Shown here: one piece after another, positions 1 to 9,023 of the stretch
How positions within the stretch are numbered: position 1 is the stretch's first letter
How the letters are laid out: every line of letters begins with the position of its first letter
Assembly (NCBI GenBank): GCA_034429275.1
Contig: DAOUFU010000053.1
Coordinates: forward strand, 55,573 to 119,572
Direction: 5' to 3'
Source: DAOUFU01 sp034429275
GTDB taxonomy: Bacteria > Chloroflexota > Anaerolineae > Aggregatilineales > Aggregatilineaceae
Length of the DNA stretch: 64,000 bases
Translations under genes and position numbers: made by a program
Notes under the pieces: model-generated
Seen by the model: the letters and a program-made list of their open reading frames with translations, nothing else
Databases searched by the model: none
Told to the model about the DNA's origin: nothing

Positions 1-501
1 GGTGAAGTTGATGATCAGCCCAATGATGATCAGCAGGATGCCAAACTGCGATCCCAGAGTCACTGCCGGAACCATGGCGCTGCGCAGCGCCATCAAAGGA
101 CTGTTTTCCTGGTGCTGCTGGACATGCCCGAACTCGTGCGCCGTGATGGCCATTGCCGCAACTGAAGGTTGAGTCGCCACGCCGGGCGAGAGCCGCACGA
201 CGTTCTGTGACGGATCGAAATGATCGGAAAGCTCACCGTCCGTGACCTCTACGCGGATGGCCGATGCCCCATACGCCGGTTGAAACTGACGACCTGGACG
301 CGTGGGGGCCACCTGCACATTGCCACGCCCGGTCACGCCATACTGGATCAGGATTTGAGCAGTCTGCCGCCCATCCACCCCGCGACTGTTGCGAATCTGG
401 CTCCACTTCTGGTAGGCGCTGCGCACCCACATCTGCGTCAGCCCGGTGATGACCAGTGTCGGCAGCATTACGTACAGAAGATAGTTCATATCGAAGATCA
501 T
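1..501 (-). CDS. Neutral zinc metallopeptidase, YugP type (3' end cut by window edge)
   Basis: Reading the minus strand from ATG at 501 gives 167 codons with no stop before the window edge, so the C-terminal part is missing. The protein starts with a hydrophobic segment (MIFDMNYLLYVMLPTLVITG). It carries the zincin motif HEFGHVQQ at about residues 126-133, where the two His bind zinc and the Glu is catalytic. A hydrophobic stretch follows directly (GILLIIIGLIIN). This order of N-terminal membrane segment, HEFGH and further membrane segments matches the membrane-bound YugP-like peptidase family (PF04298). The substrate of the family is unknown to me. It is the last visible member of a run of minus-strand genes and lies 171 bp downstream of a C-terminal processing protease. 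The call rests on the motif and on the overall layout. Confidence 0.85.
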   Translation of the reverse strand, partial: MIFDMNYLLYVMLPTLVITGLTQMWVRSAYQKWSQIRNSRGVDGRQTAQILIQYGVTGRGNVQVAPTRPGRQFQPAYGASAIRVEVTDGELSDHFDPSQNVVRLSPGVATQPSVAAMAITAHEFGHVQQHQENSPLMALRSAMVPAVTLGSQFGILLIIIGLIINFT

Positions 502-672
502 GCACCTACTCCTTGCGCAGACTACGCTACCTCACGCATCTCCACCTATTGGCGGGGTTTCCATCTCCCGCCCTTGATGCGCTCTAGGAAAACTATAGCG
601 CCTGGGCATGAGAGCAGCATTAAAAACTCCGTTAGAACTGTCTATGATCGCCCGGCAAACCGCCGGGTACGC

Positions 673-1896
673 TCATTTGGTACCCGGCTTTGCCTCGGCT
701 GCCGGCTCATACGTTCCGTTGAGCACCGCGATTGCCGTCTCAAGCTGGTTATCGGAACCATCCTCCGTCAGTTCAAAGGGCACCTCGATGTCCGGCGTGA
801 TGCCCACCTCACTCACAGAATGCCCATCCGGCGTGTACCAGCGCGATACAGTGATCCGCAGCCCACCGCCATTGCTGAGGGTATGCCATGTCTGCACCGA
901 TCCCTTGCCAAACGTCTTCATGCCGACTACCGTAGCGCGTTCATGGTCTTGCAGCGCGCCGGCAATCAGCTCTGATGCACTGGCACTGCCCTCGTCCACC
1001 AGGATCACCATCGGCACATCGGGAGCAATGGCGTTCTCCAGCGCCTTATGATCCACCGAGCGATCCGGCCCACGTTCTGTCACGATCACGCCTTCGGGAA
1101 TAAACGCGCTGGCAACTTCGATCGAGGTGGTGAGATAGCCGCCGGGGTTGCCACGCACATCCAGGATCAGGCCCTTGAGATTATTGGCATCCATCTTGGT
1201 CAGGGCATCGCGCATTTCCTGGGATGATGAGAAGTTGAACTGGTTCAGCCGCAGATAGCCGATATCGCCGTCGAGTACTTCGTAGACCACACTTGGGTTG
1301 GCGATCTTGTCGCGGATAACCTCAATATCAAGGATGTCTGGCTCGCCGGGGCGTAGAATGCCCAGCAGCACAGGGGTGCCCGCGGGGCCGCGCACCAGAG
1401 CCACGATCTCATTCTGGGTGAGACGCGTCACATCCTCCCCATCAACCTCGACAATCTGATCGCCTGGCCGCAGGCCCGCTTTCTCTGCGGGTGATCCGGC
1501 AATAATCGACACCAGTTCCAGGCCGCCCGTCGTCTCATTCTGCCGGACTGTCGCGCCTATCCCTTCATACTCCCCATTCATGCCCTCATTGACGCGTTCA
1601 AACACATCGGGCGGCATATAATCGGAATGCGGGTCACCCAACGAGGCCATCATGCCCGTCAGCGCGCCTTCCATCAGGGCGTTATCATCCAACGGATCAA
1701 CATAGCTCTGGTGCAGCAGCGTCCAGCTTTCCCAGAATGGCTCGAACAACTGCTCCGTCTCCTGGGGTGGATTGCCTTGCGCGCCTACCATTGGCGAATG
1801 CGTACCCATCACAAAGCCCACAGCAAACACGACCAGCATCAGTGTGGTTAACGCACTGAACGCGACCAACTTGTTCTTCCCTGTAAACGCTCGCAT
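673..1896 (-). CDS. S41 family C-terminal processing peptidase (CtpA-like)
   Basis: This is a secreted or membrane-anchored serine protease of 407 residues. The start at 1896 is chosen because GGAG lies at proper distance and the N-terminus then begins with MRAFTGKNK followed by one membrane segment (LVAFSALTTLMLVVFAVGFV). An open frame continues upstream to 1950 but would add a non-signal-like extension. A PDZ domain occupies about residues 115-190 (SPAEKAGLRPGDQIVEVDG). The S41 core carries the nucleophile in GSASASELIAGAL and the general base Lys in KTFGKGSVQ, so the Ser/Lys dyad is intact. Family members trim C-termini of exported proteins. The gene follows the CoA-transferase gene after 50 bp on the same strand. 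No specific substrate can be read from the context. Confidence 0.93.
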   Translation of the reverse strand: MRAFTGKNKLVAFSALTTLMLVVFAVGFVMGTHSPMVGAQGNPPQETEQLFEPFWESWTLLHQSYVDPLDDNALMEGALTGMMASLGDPHSDYMPPDVFERVNEGMNGEYEGIGATVRQNETTGGLELVSIIAGSPAEKAGLRPGDQIVEVDGEDVTRLTQNEIVALVRGPAGTPVLLGILRPGEPDILDIEVIRDKIANPSVVYEVLDGDIGYLRLNQFNFSSSQEMRDALTKMDANNLKGLILDVRGNPGGYLTTSIEVASAFIPEGVIVTERGPDRSVDHKALENAIAPDVPMVILVDEGSASASELIAGALQDHERATVVGMKTFGKGSVQTWHTLSNGGGLRITVSRWYTPDGHSVSEVGITPDIEVPFELTEDGSDNQLETAIAVLNGTYEPAAEAKPGTK

Positions 1897-1946
1897 GACG
1901 ACCACTCCTACACTAGACCCACCACGTTCATCATTCAACCCGGCTG

Positions 1947-2762
1947 TCATCGCCGTGCCACGCTGGCTACATAGCTTTCGAACTCGCCCTGGTCACACGC
2001 CTCGATATAGCGGAGCACCTCACCGCCACCCACCGGGTAATGGGGGTAGCACGAGGTAGGCCACGCACCGCGCGGAGCATGGACCACATGGCTGACCATC
2101 GGGCCGGGCAGATCGACCTCGCCATCCAACCGATCGACTACTTCTTCGGCGGTCACGATCACCGTGTGCGCAACCATCGCCAGTTCCGGGTCGATTCCCA
2201 GGTTTTTGTTCAGGCGTGCATTTCCGGCGCGATCGGCCACCAGGGCATGGATCACGGCCACGTCGCAATGCACCGCCGGGAAAGCCACCACATCCTCACC
2301 GGTATACGGATCACGAATCGTCTTCACATCCGGGCGAAGCGCCAGCAGGTCTGTGCCCATCCATGCCAGCGACGGCATGAATCCGACCCCGGCCAGAGTC
2401 GCCCGCAAACCAAAAGCCAGGCTCGCTTCCGTCTCTTCGATGATCTCTACCGCACCCTGTTGAGCCGCCGCCGTGAACCGGGGTGCAAAACCAAACGCTT
2501 CCAACCCAAAGTAACATGTTCGCGTCTTGCGAATACAACCCGCTCCCACCAGCAGGTCAGACTCATACCCTGCGGTAAAGGCCAGCAGGGTCAGGTCGCG
2601 CGGCAGATCATCGCGTCCCAGCAGGGCCAGCACAAACGCGACAGGACGCCGGTACAGCATGAAGCCGCCCAACCCCAGAGTCTGCCCTGGCTGTACGAGG
2701 GCCGCCGCTTCACTCAAAGACATGCGTTTGTCGCGCGGCGGCTGAGGATGAGATGATGTCAT
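1947..2762 (-). CDS. CoA-transferase alpha subunit (glutaconate CoA-transferase A-like), orphan
   Basis: 271 residues from ATG at 2762, which has AAGGG upstream; the open frame extends to 2834 without a better start. The sequence has the alpha-subunit fold signature of family I CoA-transferases: GQTLGLGGFMLYRRP near the N-terminus, the central HCDVAVIHALVADRAGNARL, and IVTAEEVV near the C-terminus. In glutaconate-type enzymes the catalytic glutamate is carried by the beta subunit. No beta-subunit gene is next to this one: citrate synthase lies upstream and an S41 protease downstream. It could pair with a beta subunit encoded elsewhere or have another acyl-CoA role. Substrate is not assignable from sequence. 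Confidence 0.8.
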   Translation of the reverse strand: MTSSHPQPPRDKRMSLSEAAALVQPGQTLGLGGFMLYRRPVAFVLALLGRDDLPRDLTLLAFTAGYESDLLVGAGCIRKTRTCYFGLEAFGFAPRFTAAAQQGAVEIIEETEASLAFGLRATLAGVGFMPSLAWMGTDLLALRPDVKTIRDPYTGEDVVAFPAVHCDVAVIHALVADRAGNARLNKNLGIDPELAMVAHTVIVTAEEVVDRLDGEVDLPGPMVSHVVHAPRGAWPTSCYPHYPVGGGEVLRYIEACDQGEFESYVASVARR

Positions 2763-3019
2763 GATGCAGCCCTTCACTGCGCACTGAACATCCGAAGATA
2801 GCCTAACGTTAGCACGCGCCTTCCAATATGACAATACTAGGTCGTGTTGGAATTTGTGCTCAGAACACTCGCCTTTTCATCCCTAAATATCAACACGGCT
2901 TCCACCCTGCGACAAGCATCTCGTGGCCCCTGCTTCAACAACAGGAGCTGACCGATCGGCCAGCCCCCTGATTGATCTCGTCTTCGATGCCTGCTACGTG
3001 TAGTTCGCCCCGGCAGGGT

Positions 3020-4162
3020 TTACTCGGTACGCTGCTCAATCGGCACAACAACCAGGTTCTCGTTGCCGATATAGTTGCCACGTGGACGAATCAGGCGATT
3101 GTCTGCCCACTGCTCAATGACGTGCGCCGACCATCCCGCGATACGCGACATGGCAAACAAGGGCGTCATCAAATCGGTCTCGATGCCGATCGCATCCAGC
3201 AGAATCGCGCTGTAATAATCCACGTTCGGGAACAGCTTGCGCTCGATGAAATACTCATCTGCTGCCGCCAGAGCTTCCAGTTCCATCGCGACATCGAGCA
3301 GTTCACAGTGGCGCTGAGCGCAAACGGCCTGAGCATGTTTCTTGAGCACAATCGCACGCGGATCGAGTGCCTTATATACCCGGTGGCCGATGCCCATGAT
3401 CCGCCGGCCTTTGCCCTTGACTTCGGTCTCGAACCATTCTTTCACACTGGGGGCAGCAGCGACTTCTCTGAACATCACCATCGCGGCTTCATTCGCTCCG
3501 CCGTGCTTCGGCCCTTTCAGGGTTCCGATTGCCCCCGTAATCGCGCTGTACATATCGGCATCAGTACTCGTGACCACGCGGCTGGTGAAGGTGCTGGCAT
3601 TCATACCATGATCCGCCAACAGCACCAGGTACACATCTAATGCCGCGACCTCGGTGGCATCCGGCTCGGCATTGTTGAGCATATACAAGAAATTGGCCGC
3701 CAGGCTCAAGTCCTTGCGCGGGGCTACCGGCTGCTGACCTTTGCGAATGCGCGCCCAGGCCGCGATCAGGGTCGGAATCTTCGCCGTCAGCCGAACCGCT
3801 TTACGCTTGTTAGCCTCTGGGCTGCTGTCTTCCGATTCAGGATCAAACAACCCCAATGCGGATACCGTGGTGCGCAGCACACCCATCGGATGCGCGGTCT
3901 TGGGATACTGCCGCATCTGATCCACAATCACGTCGGGGATTGCCATCTCGGCGGTGAGTGTCTCCATCAACTGGGCCAACTGCGCTTTGGTTGGCAGCTT
4001 GTTATTCCACAGCAAGTAGACGACTTCCTCGAACGAGGTATGCTCCGCCAGATCGAGAATATCATATCCACTGTAGGTCAGCTTTCCGATATCGCCCTGC
4101 ACCCGGCTCAGTTTGGTATCGGCAATGACAACGCCTTCAAGGCCCTTCTTTGCTTCGGTCAT
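3020..4162 (-). CDS. gltA: Citrate synthase (citrate/2-methylcitrate synthase family)
   Basis: 380 residues, the usual length of the short bacterial type II-like citrate synthases. It condenses acetyl-CoA with oxaloacetate to citrate in the cytoplasm. The catalytic triad is visible: His in GPKHGGANE, His in GIGHRVYK, and Asp in PNVDYYSA. The C-terminus has the conserved GWSAHVIEQ and RPRGNYIG. The start at 4162 is preceded by GGAGAGA. The gene is divergent from the sdh operon across about 580 bp, so two TCA-cycle units face away from a common control region. A 2-methylcitrate synthase activity cannot be excluded from sequence, but no prp genes are near. Confidence 0.93.
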   Translation of the reverse strand: MTEAKKGLEGVVIADTKLSRVQGDIGKLTYSGYDILDLAEHTSFEEVVYLLWNNKLPTKAQLAQLMETLTAEMAIPDVIVDQMRQYPKTAHPMGVLRTTVSALGLFDPESEDSSPEANKRKAVRLTAKIPTLIAAWARIRKGQQPVAPRKDLSLAANFLYMLNNAEPDATEVAALDVYLVLLADHGMNASTFTSRVVTSTDADMYSAITGAIGTLKGPKHGGANEAAMVMFREVAAAPSVKEWFETEVKGKGRRIMGIGHRVYKALDPRAIVLKKHAQAVCAQRHCELLDVAMELEALAAADEYFIERKLFPNVDYYSAILLDAIGIETDLMTPLFAMSRIAGWSAHVIEQWADNRLIRPRGNYIGNENLVVVPIEQRTE

Positions 4163-4739
4163 GTGGTCTTTCTCTCCTGAAACAGTAATTCATGCAGTCT
4201 GCACACAGAACGTACAATGGCTGGTATGCGCCTGACTTGCTCTTCCGCGTAGTCTGCCGCACGGGGATAGCGGCGGACCCGCGTTCGCGCCCGCAAGCCG
4301 GGGAGTACTATGTCGGTGTAATGAGGGCGAATGTCAACGGCGAACCATAGCACTTGATGAAAGTATAGCATCACGATATTTTGGTAACAAACGATTAGGC
4401 CATGCGGATTGGTGAAGTGCAGAGTTCAGTGGTCTCAAGCGCCGCGTCGATACCGCCCGCATGCCTGCAAACACCCGCTGGAGATGCATCCGCCAGGAAA
4501 ATCCTATCGCAAAAATCGGGCAGGCCCGGTAGCATTGAAACCCGTGCCCCTGGCCGCTCGCTGGTCATGGCATCAGGTTCGGCATATCATAAGGAATGCA
4601 AAAATGGTTAGAGAGTTTGACCAAAATGGTTAGCGATCGGTGCCGGTGTTTTTCGCGATCAACGCCTGCCATCCGCTAACACCCACCTGCCTGGCGTTCA
4701 AGATGCAAAATGATAATCGTCTTTGGGAGGCACCGTGTT
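4163..4739. other. Intergenic region between citrate synthase and sdh, with an 11-bp direct repeat
   Basis: No convincing gene is present; the short open frames here lack ribosome binding sites and family character. The region must hold the divergent promoters for citrate synthase and sdh. An 11-bp direct repeat, AAAATGGTTAG, occurs at 4601-4611 and 4623-4633. Its 22-bp period equals about two helical turns, which would place both copies on the same face of the DNA, as for a regulator binding in tandem. Confidence 0.4.
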
Positions 4740-5735
4740 ATGACAACTCTTGTCACCACCGTTACAGAAACTCTCCGTTACAGGGGCAAGATCGGTCAAT
4801 GGAGCTGGGCGCTGCACCGACTTTCCGGCCTGGGGACCGTCCTCTTCCTGGCCCTCCACGTGATCGACACCTCGTGGGCCGCCTTCTATCCCCACCTGTA
4901 CGCCGAGGCTATCGCCCAATATCAAAGCCCGCTGTTCACTATTGGCGAATTCATCCTGGAGGCGTGCGTGATTTACCATGCCTTCAACGGGCTGCGTGTC
5001 ATCACATTGGACTCGCGTCCCGAATGGTGGGCCTACCAGGCGCGCGCAGCGCGAATCGTGTTTGTAGCTACCGTCCTGGTGTTGGTCCCGACCTTCATCG
5101 CCATGTTCAGCCATGTGCTCGAATTCTATGGAGAAGACCCAGACCTCATCGCCATCCAGAAGATCATTGAGTTACAGGCCGAATTCGCGCTGGGTTTTGT
5201 GGTGATTGTCGCTGCGGCCCTGGTTGTCTCCGCCCTATTTGGGCTGATCTCCGGCAGCAAGACCGGGTTCGTGCTGCCGGGCCGCATGGAGACGTTGCTG
5301 TGGTCGTTCATGCGCCTGTCCGGTCTGCTGATCATCCCCCTGGTGTTCGGCCACCTCGCTATGATGCACGTGATCCAGGGAGTCTTCGACATCACGGGGC
5401 AAGGCATCACCGTTGTAGGCACGAATATCACCAATCAGTCGGGGTCAGCGGTTGAATTTGTGGGCGCGCGGTGGGATATGCTGGTCGCCGGGGTTGCGCT
5501 CTGGCGCGTGTACGATGCCATTCTTCTGGCACTGGTAGTGTTGCATGGCTTCAACGGCCTGCGCATCGTCGTCAACGATTACGCCCACCGCCCGCTCGTG
5601 AATCGTGGGTTAAATTACGCCGTCGTTTTTGGTGCAGCCGCCTTGATCGTGTTAGGGACGGCTGCGCTGTTGGCCGGTGTAGACCAGACCGCTTACGATA
5701 TGGCCCAAGAGATCAACGCGGCTTTGCCGCATTAA
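4740..5735 (+). CDS. Succinate dehydrogenase membrane anchor, fused SdhC-SdhD
   Basis: 331 residues from ATG at 4740, chosen over an in-frame ATG at 4710 because GGGAGG sits just before it. It is the membrane part of complex II, binding heme and quinone. Normal SdhC or SdhD proteins are 110-130 residues. This one is a tandem: each half has a RLSG-containing first helix with downstream His (HRLSGLG...LH, then MRLSGLL...GHLAMMH) and a later helix with H-x-FNGLR (YHAFNGLRVI, then LHGFNGLRIVVND). The halves are joined by a membrane segment and a loop around residues 170-200. Fusion rather than read-through is supported by the continuous frame and by sdhA following after 26 bp. The gene opens the sdh operon. 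Confidence 0.88.
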   Translation: MTTLVTTVTETLRYRGKIGQWSWALHRLSGLGTVLFLALHVIDTSWAAFYPHLYAEAIAQYQSPLFTIGEFILEACVIYHAFNGLRVITLDSRPEWWAYQARAARIVFVATVLVLVPTFIAMFSHVLEFYGEDPDLIAIQKIIELQAEFALGFVVIVAAALVVSALFGLISGSKTGFVLPGRMETLLWSFMRLSGLLIIPLVFGHLAMMHVIQGVFDITGQGITVVGTNITNQSGSAVEFVGARWDMLVAGVALWRVYDAILLALVVLHGFNGLRIVVNDYAHRPLVNRGLNYAVVFGAAALIVLGTAALLAGVDQTAYDMAQEINAALPH

Positions 5736-5761
5736 CCGCCGCACAGTGCAGAGGATAACCC

Positions 5762-7561
5762 ATGCAAACACATGAGTATGAAGCAGTCATTGTTGGCGCT
5801 GGGGGAGCCGGCCTGATGGCAGCGCTGTATGCCTCGCGCGGAGTCAAAACGGCGGTAATCAGCAAGCTCTACCCTACCCGCTCGCATACCGGTGCAGCGG
5901 CAGGTGGCATCGGCGCAGCCCTGGGCAACCACGAAGAAGACCGTCCAGAATGGCATGCGTTCGATACGGTGAAAGGTGGCGATTATCTGGCCGATCAAGA
6001 TGCTGCCCTGGTACTCGCCCAGGAAGCGATCGAAGCCGTCATCGATCTTGAACACTTCGGCCTGCCCTTCGATCGCACCGAGGATGGGCGTATCTCGCAG
6101 CGACGGTTCGGAGGTCATACCGGCAACTTCGGTGGAAAACCTGTTCGCCGTGCCTGCCATGCCGCCGACCGTACCGGGCACATGATCCTGCAAACGCTCT
6201 ACCAGCAGTGTATCAAAAACAACGTCACGTTTTTCGACGAATACCACGTGGTGGATCTGATCCGCAACGGTGAGGCTATTGCGGGCGTGGTGGCCATTAA
6301 TATCGACTCCGGTGAGCTGCACATTTTCCACAGCAAGGCTGTCATGTTCGCCACCGGTGGCTGGGGTCGCGTCTGGGAAATCACCAGCAATGCCCACACC
6401 CTTACTGGCGACGGGAACGCCGTCACCTACCGGCGCGGCATCCCGATGCAGGATATGGAATTCTACCAGTTCCATCCTACCGGCCTGTATCGAATGGGCA
6501 TCCTGGTCACCGAAGGGGTGCGCGGCGAGGGCGGTATTTTGCTCAATGACCGCGGGGAACGCTTTATGGAGCATTACGCGCCCAATATCAAGGACCTGGC
6601 CAGCCGCGACGTGGTATCACGCGCGATCTACCTGGAATTACAGGCCGGGCGCGGTATCAAGGGCAAGCGCTATGTACACCTCGACGTCACACCCGAAACT
6701 GTGAATCGCTACCTGGCCGAAGCGGGCGAATCGCGCCGTATTGATGCGGCATACATCGAATCCAAGCTGGCCGAAACAGTGGATTTCAGCCGGACATATC
6801 TGGGCATTGATCCGGTACGCGAGCCAATCCCCATTCAGCCGACGGCACATTACGGCATGGGTGGCATCCCCACCGATCTTGATGGGCGCGTGGTGATTGA
6901 TGCCCAACGCACGCCGCTGCCCGGCCTATACGCAGCGGGCGAATGCGCGTGTGTAAGTGTGCACGGCGCAAACCGGTTGGGGACCAACAGCCTGACCGAC
7001 CTGATCGTGTTCGGTCGACGGGCCGGCAAGCATATGGTCGAATACTGCCAGGGGGCATCCTTCACACCGCTACCTGCAAATCCGACCGGTGAAGTCGAGA
7101 CCGAACTGGAACGTATCCGCCAGTCAAAGGGATCACGCAAACCCTACCAATTGCGTACCGAAATGCAAGAAACCATGATGCAACACGTGGGAGTCTTCCG
7201 TACTGCCGAGGGCATGACAACGGCGCTGGAAACCATTCGCCGCTTAAAAGACCAGTATCAACACGACCTAGTGATCGACGACCGGGGTCGCCGGTTCAAC
7301 AGCGATCTACTGGAAGCCTGGGAGCTGGGATGCCTGCTCGACATCGCCGAAGTGACGACTGTATGCGCGCTTGCCCGCGAGGAAAGCCGCGGCGCGCACT
7401 CGCGCGAGGACTTCCCCAAACGCGATGATGAAAAGTGGATGAAGCACTCGCTGGCAACACGCACTGCCGATGGCGAGATCGCCGTCAATCATGACAAACC
7501 CGTTGACCAATCGCTCGCCGCAAAAGACGAGCGTTTCAAGCCCAAAGAACGCGTTTATTAA
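5762..7561 (+). CDS. sdhA: Succinate dehydrogenase flavoprotein subunit
   Basis: 599 residues, standard for SdhA. It oxidises succinate to fumarate with covalently bound FAD at the cytoplasmic face of the membrane. The N-terminal dinucleotide fold is VIVGAGGAGLMAALYAS. The His that carries the flavin lies in RSHTGAAAGGIGAALGN. The substrate and capping region includes FHPTGLY, and the FAD domain closes with HGANRLGTNSLTDLIVFG. The C-terminal helical domain has the LLDIAEV and SRGAHSREDFPKRDD motifs typical of the family. It lies between the fused anchor gene and sdhB. The sequence does not distinguish succinate dehydrogenase from quinol:fumarate reductase, though citrate synthase nearby favours the oxidative direction. 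Confidence 0.96.
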   Translation: MQTHEYEAVIVGAGGAGLMAALYASRGVKTAVISKLYPTRSHTGAAAGGIGAALGNHEEDRPEWHAFDTVKGGDYLADQDAALVLAQEAIEAVIDLEHFGLPFDRTEDGRISQRRFGGHTGNFGGKPVRRACHAADRTGHMILQTLYQQCIKNNVTFFDEYHVVDLIRNGEAIAGVVAINIDSGELHIFHSKAVMFATGGWGRVWEITSNAHTLTGDGNAVTYRRGIPMQDMEFYQFHPTGLYRMGILVTEGVRGEGGILLNDRGERFMEHYAPNIKDLASRDVVSRAIYLELQAGRGIKGKRYVHLDVTPETVNRYLAEAGESRRIDAAYIESKLAETVDFSRTYLGIDPVREPIPIQPTAHYGMGGIPTDLDGRVVIDAQRTPLPGLYAAGECACVSVHGANRLGTNSLTDLIVFGRRAGKHMVEYCQGASFTPLPANPTGEVETELERIRQSKGSRKPYQLRTEMQETMMQHVGVFRTAEGMTTALETIRRLKDQYQHDLVIDDRGRRFNSDLLEAWELGCLLDIAEVTTVCALAREESRGAHSREDFPKRDDEKWMKHSLATRTADGEIAVNHDKPVDQSLAAKDERFKPKERVY

Positions 7562-7588
7562 GAGCAGCAGGTCGCGAAAGAGGACATT

Positions 7589-8308
<720 letters not shown>

Positions 8309-8326
8309 ACCCACTGAAACCATTGA

Positions 8327-8370
8327 TCTCTCCACCAGCAAAAGGTCTCTGCTGGTGGAGAGACGCTTTT
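8327..8370 (+). terminator. Hairpin terminator after sdhB
   Basis: Perfect 14-bp inverted repeat, arms 8327-8340 and 8350-8363, with a 9-nt loop, followed by CGCTTTT. It closes the sdh operon. The T-run is short, and the next gene's ribosome site starts at 8371, so some read-through is possible. Confidence 0.7.
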
Positions 8371-8379
8371 GGAGGCATC

Positions 8380-8994
8380 ATGCTCATTCTGCTCGAAGGA
8401 AACATCGCAGCCGGAAAGACAACATTGGGCAGACGCCTGGCCGCTCACGATCAATTTTCTTTTGTCCCGGAGCCAGTCGAACGCTGGCAAAGCGGATTTG
8501 CCGCCAACCTGCTCGAGCGCTTTTATACGGATACCCGGCGTTGGGCATTCACATTGCAAATCGGGGCGTTCATCACGCGCACCCAGGCACTGGCCGAACA
8601 TCCAGACAATCATGACCGAATCGTCTACGAGCGCTCGGTCTTTTGCGATCGTTATGTATTCGCCAAAAACCTGCACCAGCAAGGATTCATGGATGACACC
8701 GAATGGGCAGTCTACTGCCATTTCTGGGAGCACATGATCGGCTCTGTGCCGATGCCCGACGCGATCATTTATCTCCGCACACCTGCCGAAGAATGCTTTC
8801 AGCGCCTTCAGGTGCGCGGGCGCAGCGAGGAACATGGAATCTCTCTGGCTTATTTGCAGCAGTTGGAAGCGTGCCATGACGAATGGCTGCTCGGATCGGT
8901 CATCCCCAAGCCGCCGGTGATCGTGCTCGACGGATTGCAGAGCTGGACCGATCAAGATCTGCTCGAACGTCTGGCGCAAGTCCTACCAGGGTGA
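8380..8994 (+). CDS. Deoxynucleoside kinase
   Basis: 204 residues from ATG at 8380, with GGAGG five bases upstream; an in-frame extension to 8200 overlaps sdhB and is rejected. It phosphorylates deoxynucleosides with ATP for dNTP salvage. Visible motifs are the P-loop GNIAAGKTT at residues 7-15, the EPVERWQ substrate segment, the ERSVFCDRYVFA motif (the ERS/DRS signature of the dCK/dGK/dTK2 family), and the lid arginines in RGRSEE. Length and motifs fit bacterial dAK/dGK-like enzymes. The preferred base cannot be told from sequence. Confidence 0.9.
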   Translation: MLILLEGNIAAGKTTLGRRLAAHDQFSFVPEPVERWQSGFAANLLERFYTDTRRWAFTLQIGAFITRTQALAEHPDNHDRIVYERSVFCDRYVFAKNLHQQGFMDDTEWAVYCHFWEHMIGSVPMPDAIIYLRTPAEECFQRLQVRGRSEEHGISLAYLQQLEACHDEWLLGSVIPKPPVIVLDGLQSWTDQDLLERLAQVLPG

Positions 8995-9023
8995 TCTGCC
9001 GCCACAAGAAAGACTGCACAAGT

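Noticed and set aside
4402..4633. Two overlapping small open frames before sdh
   Set aside because: No ribosome binding site, no family character, and they lie in a region expected to hold divergent promoters.
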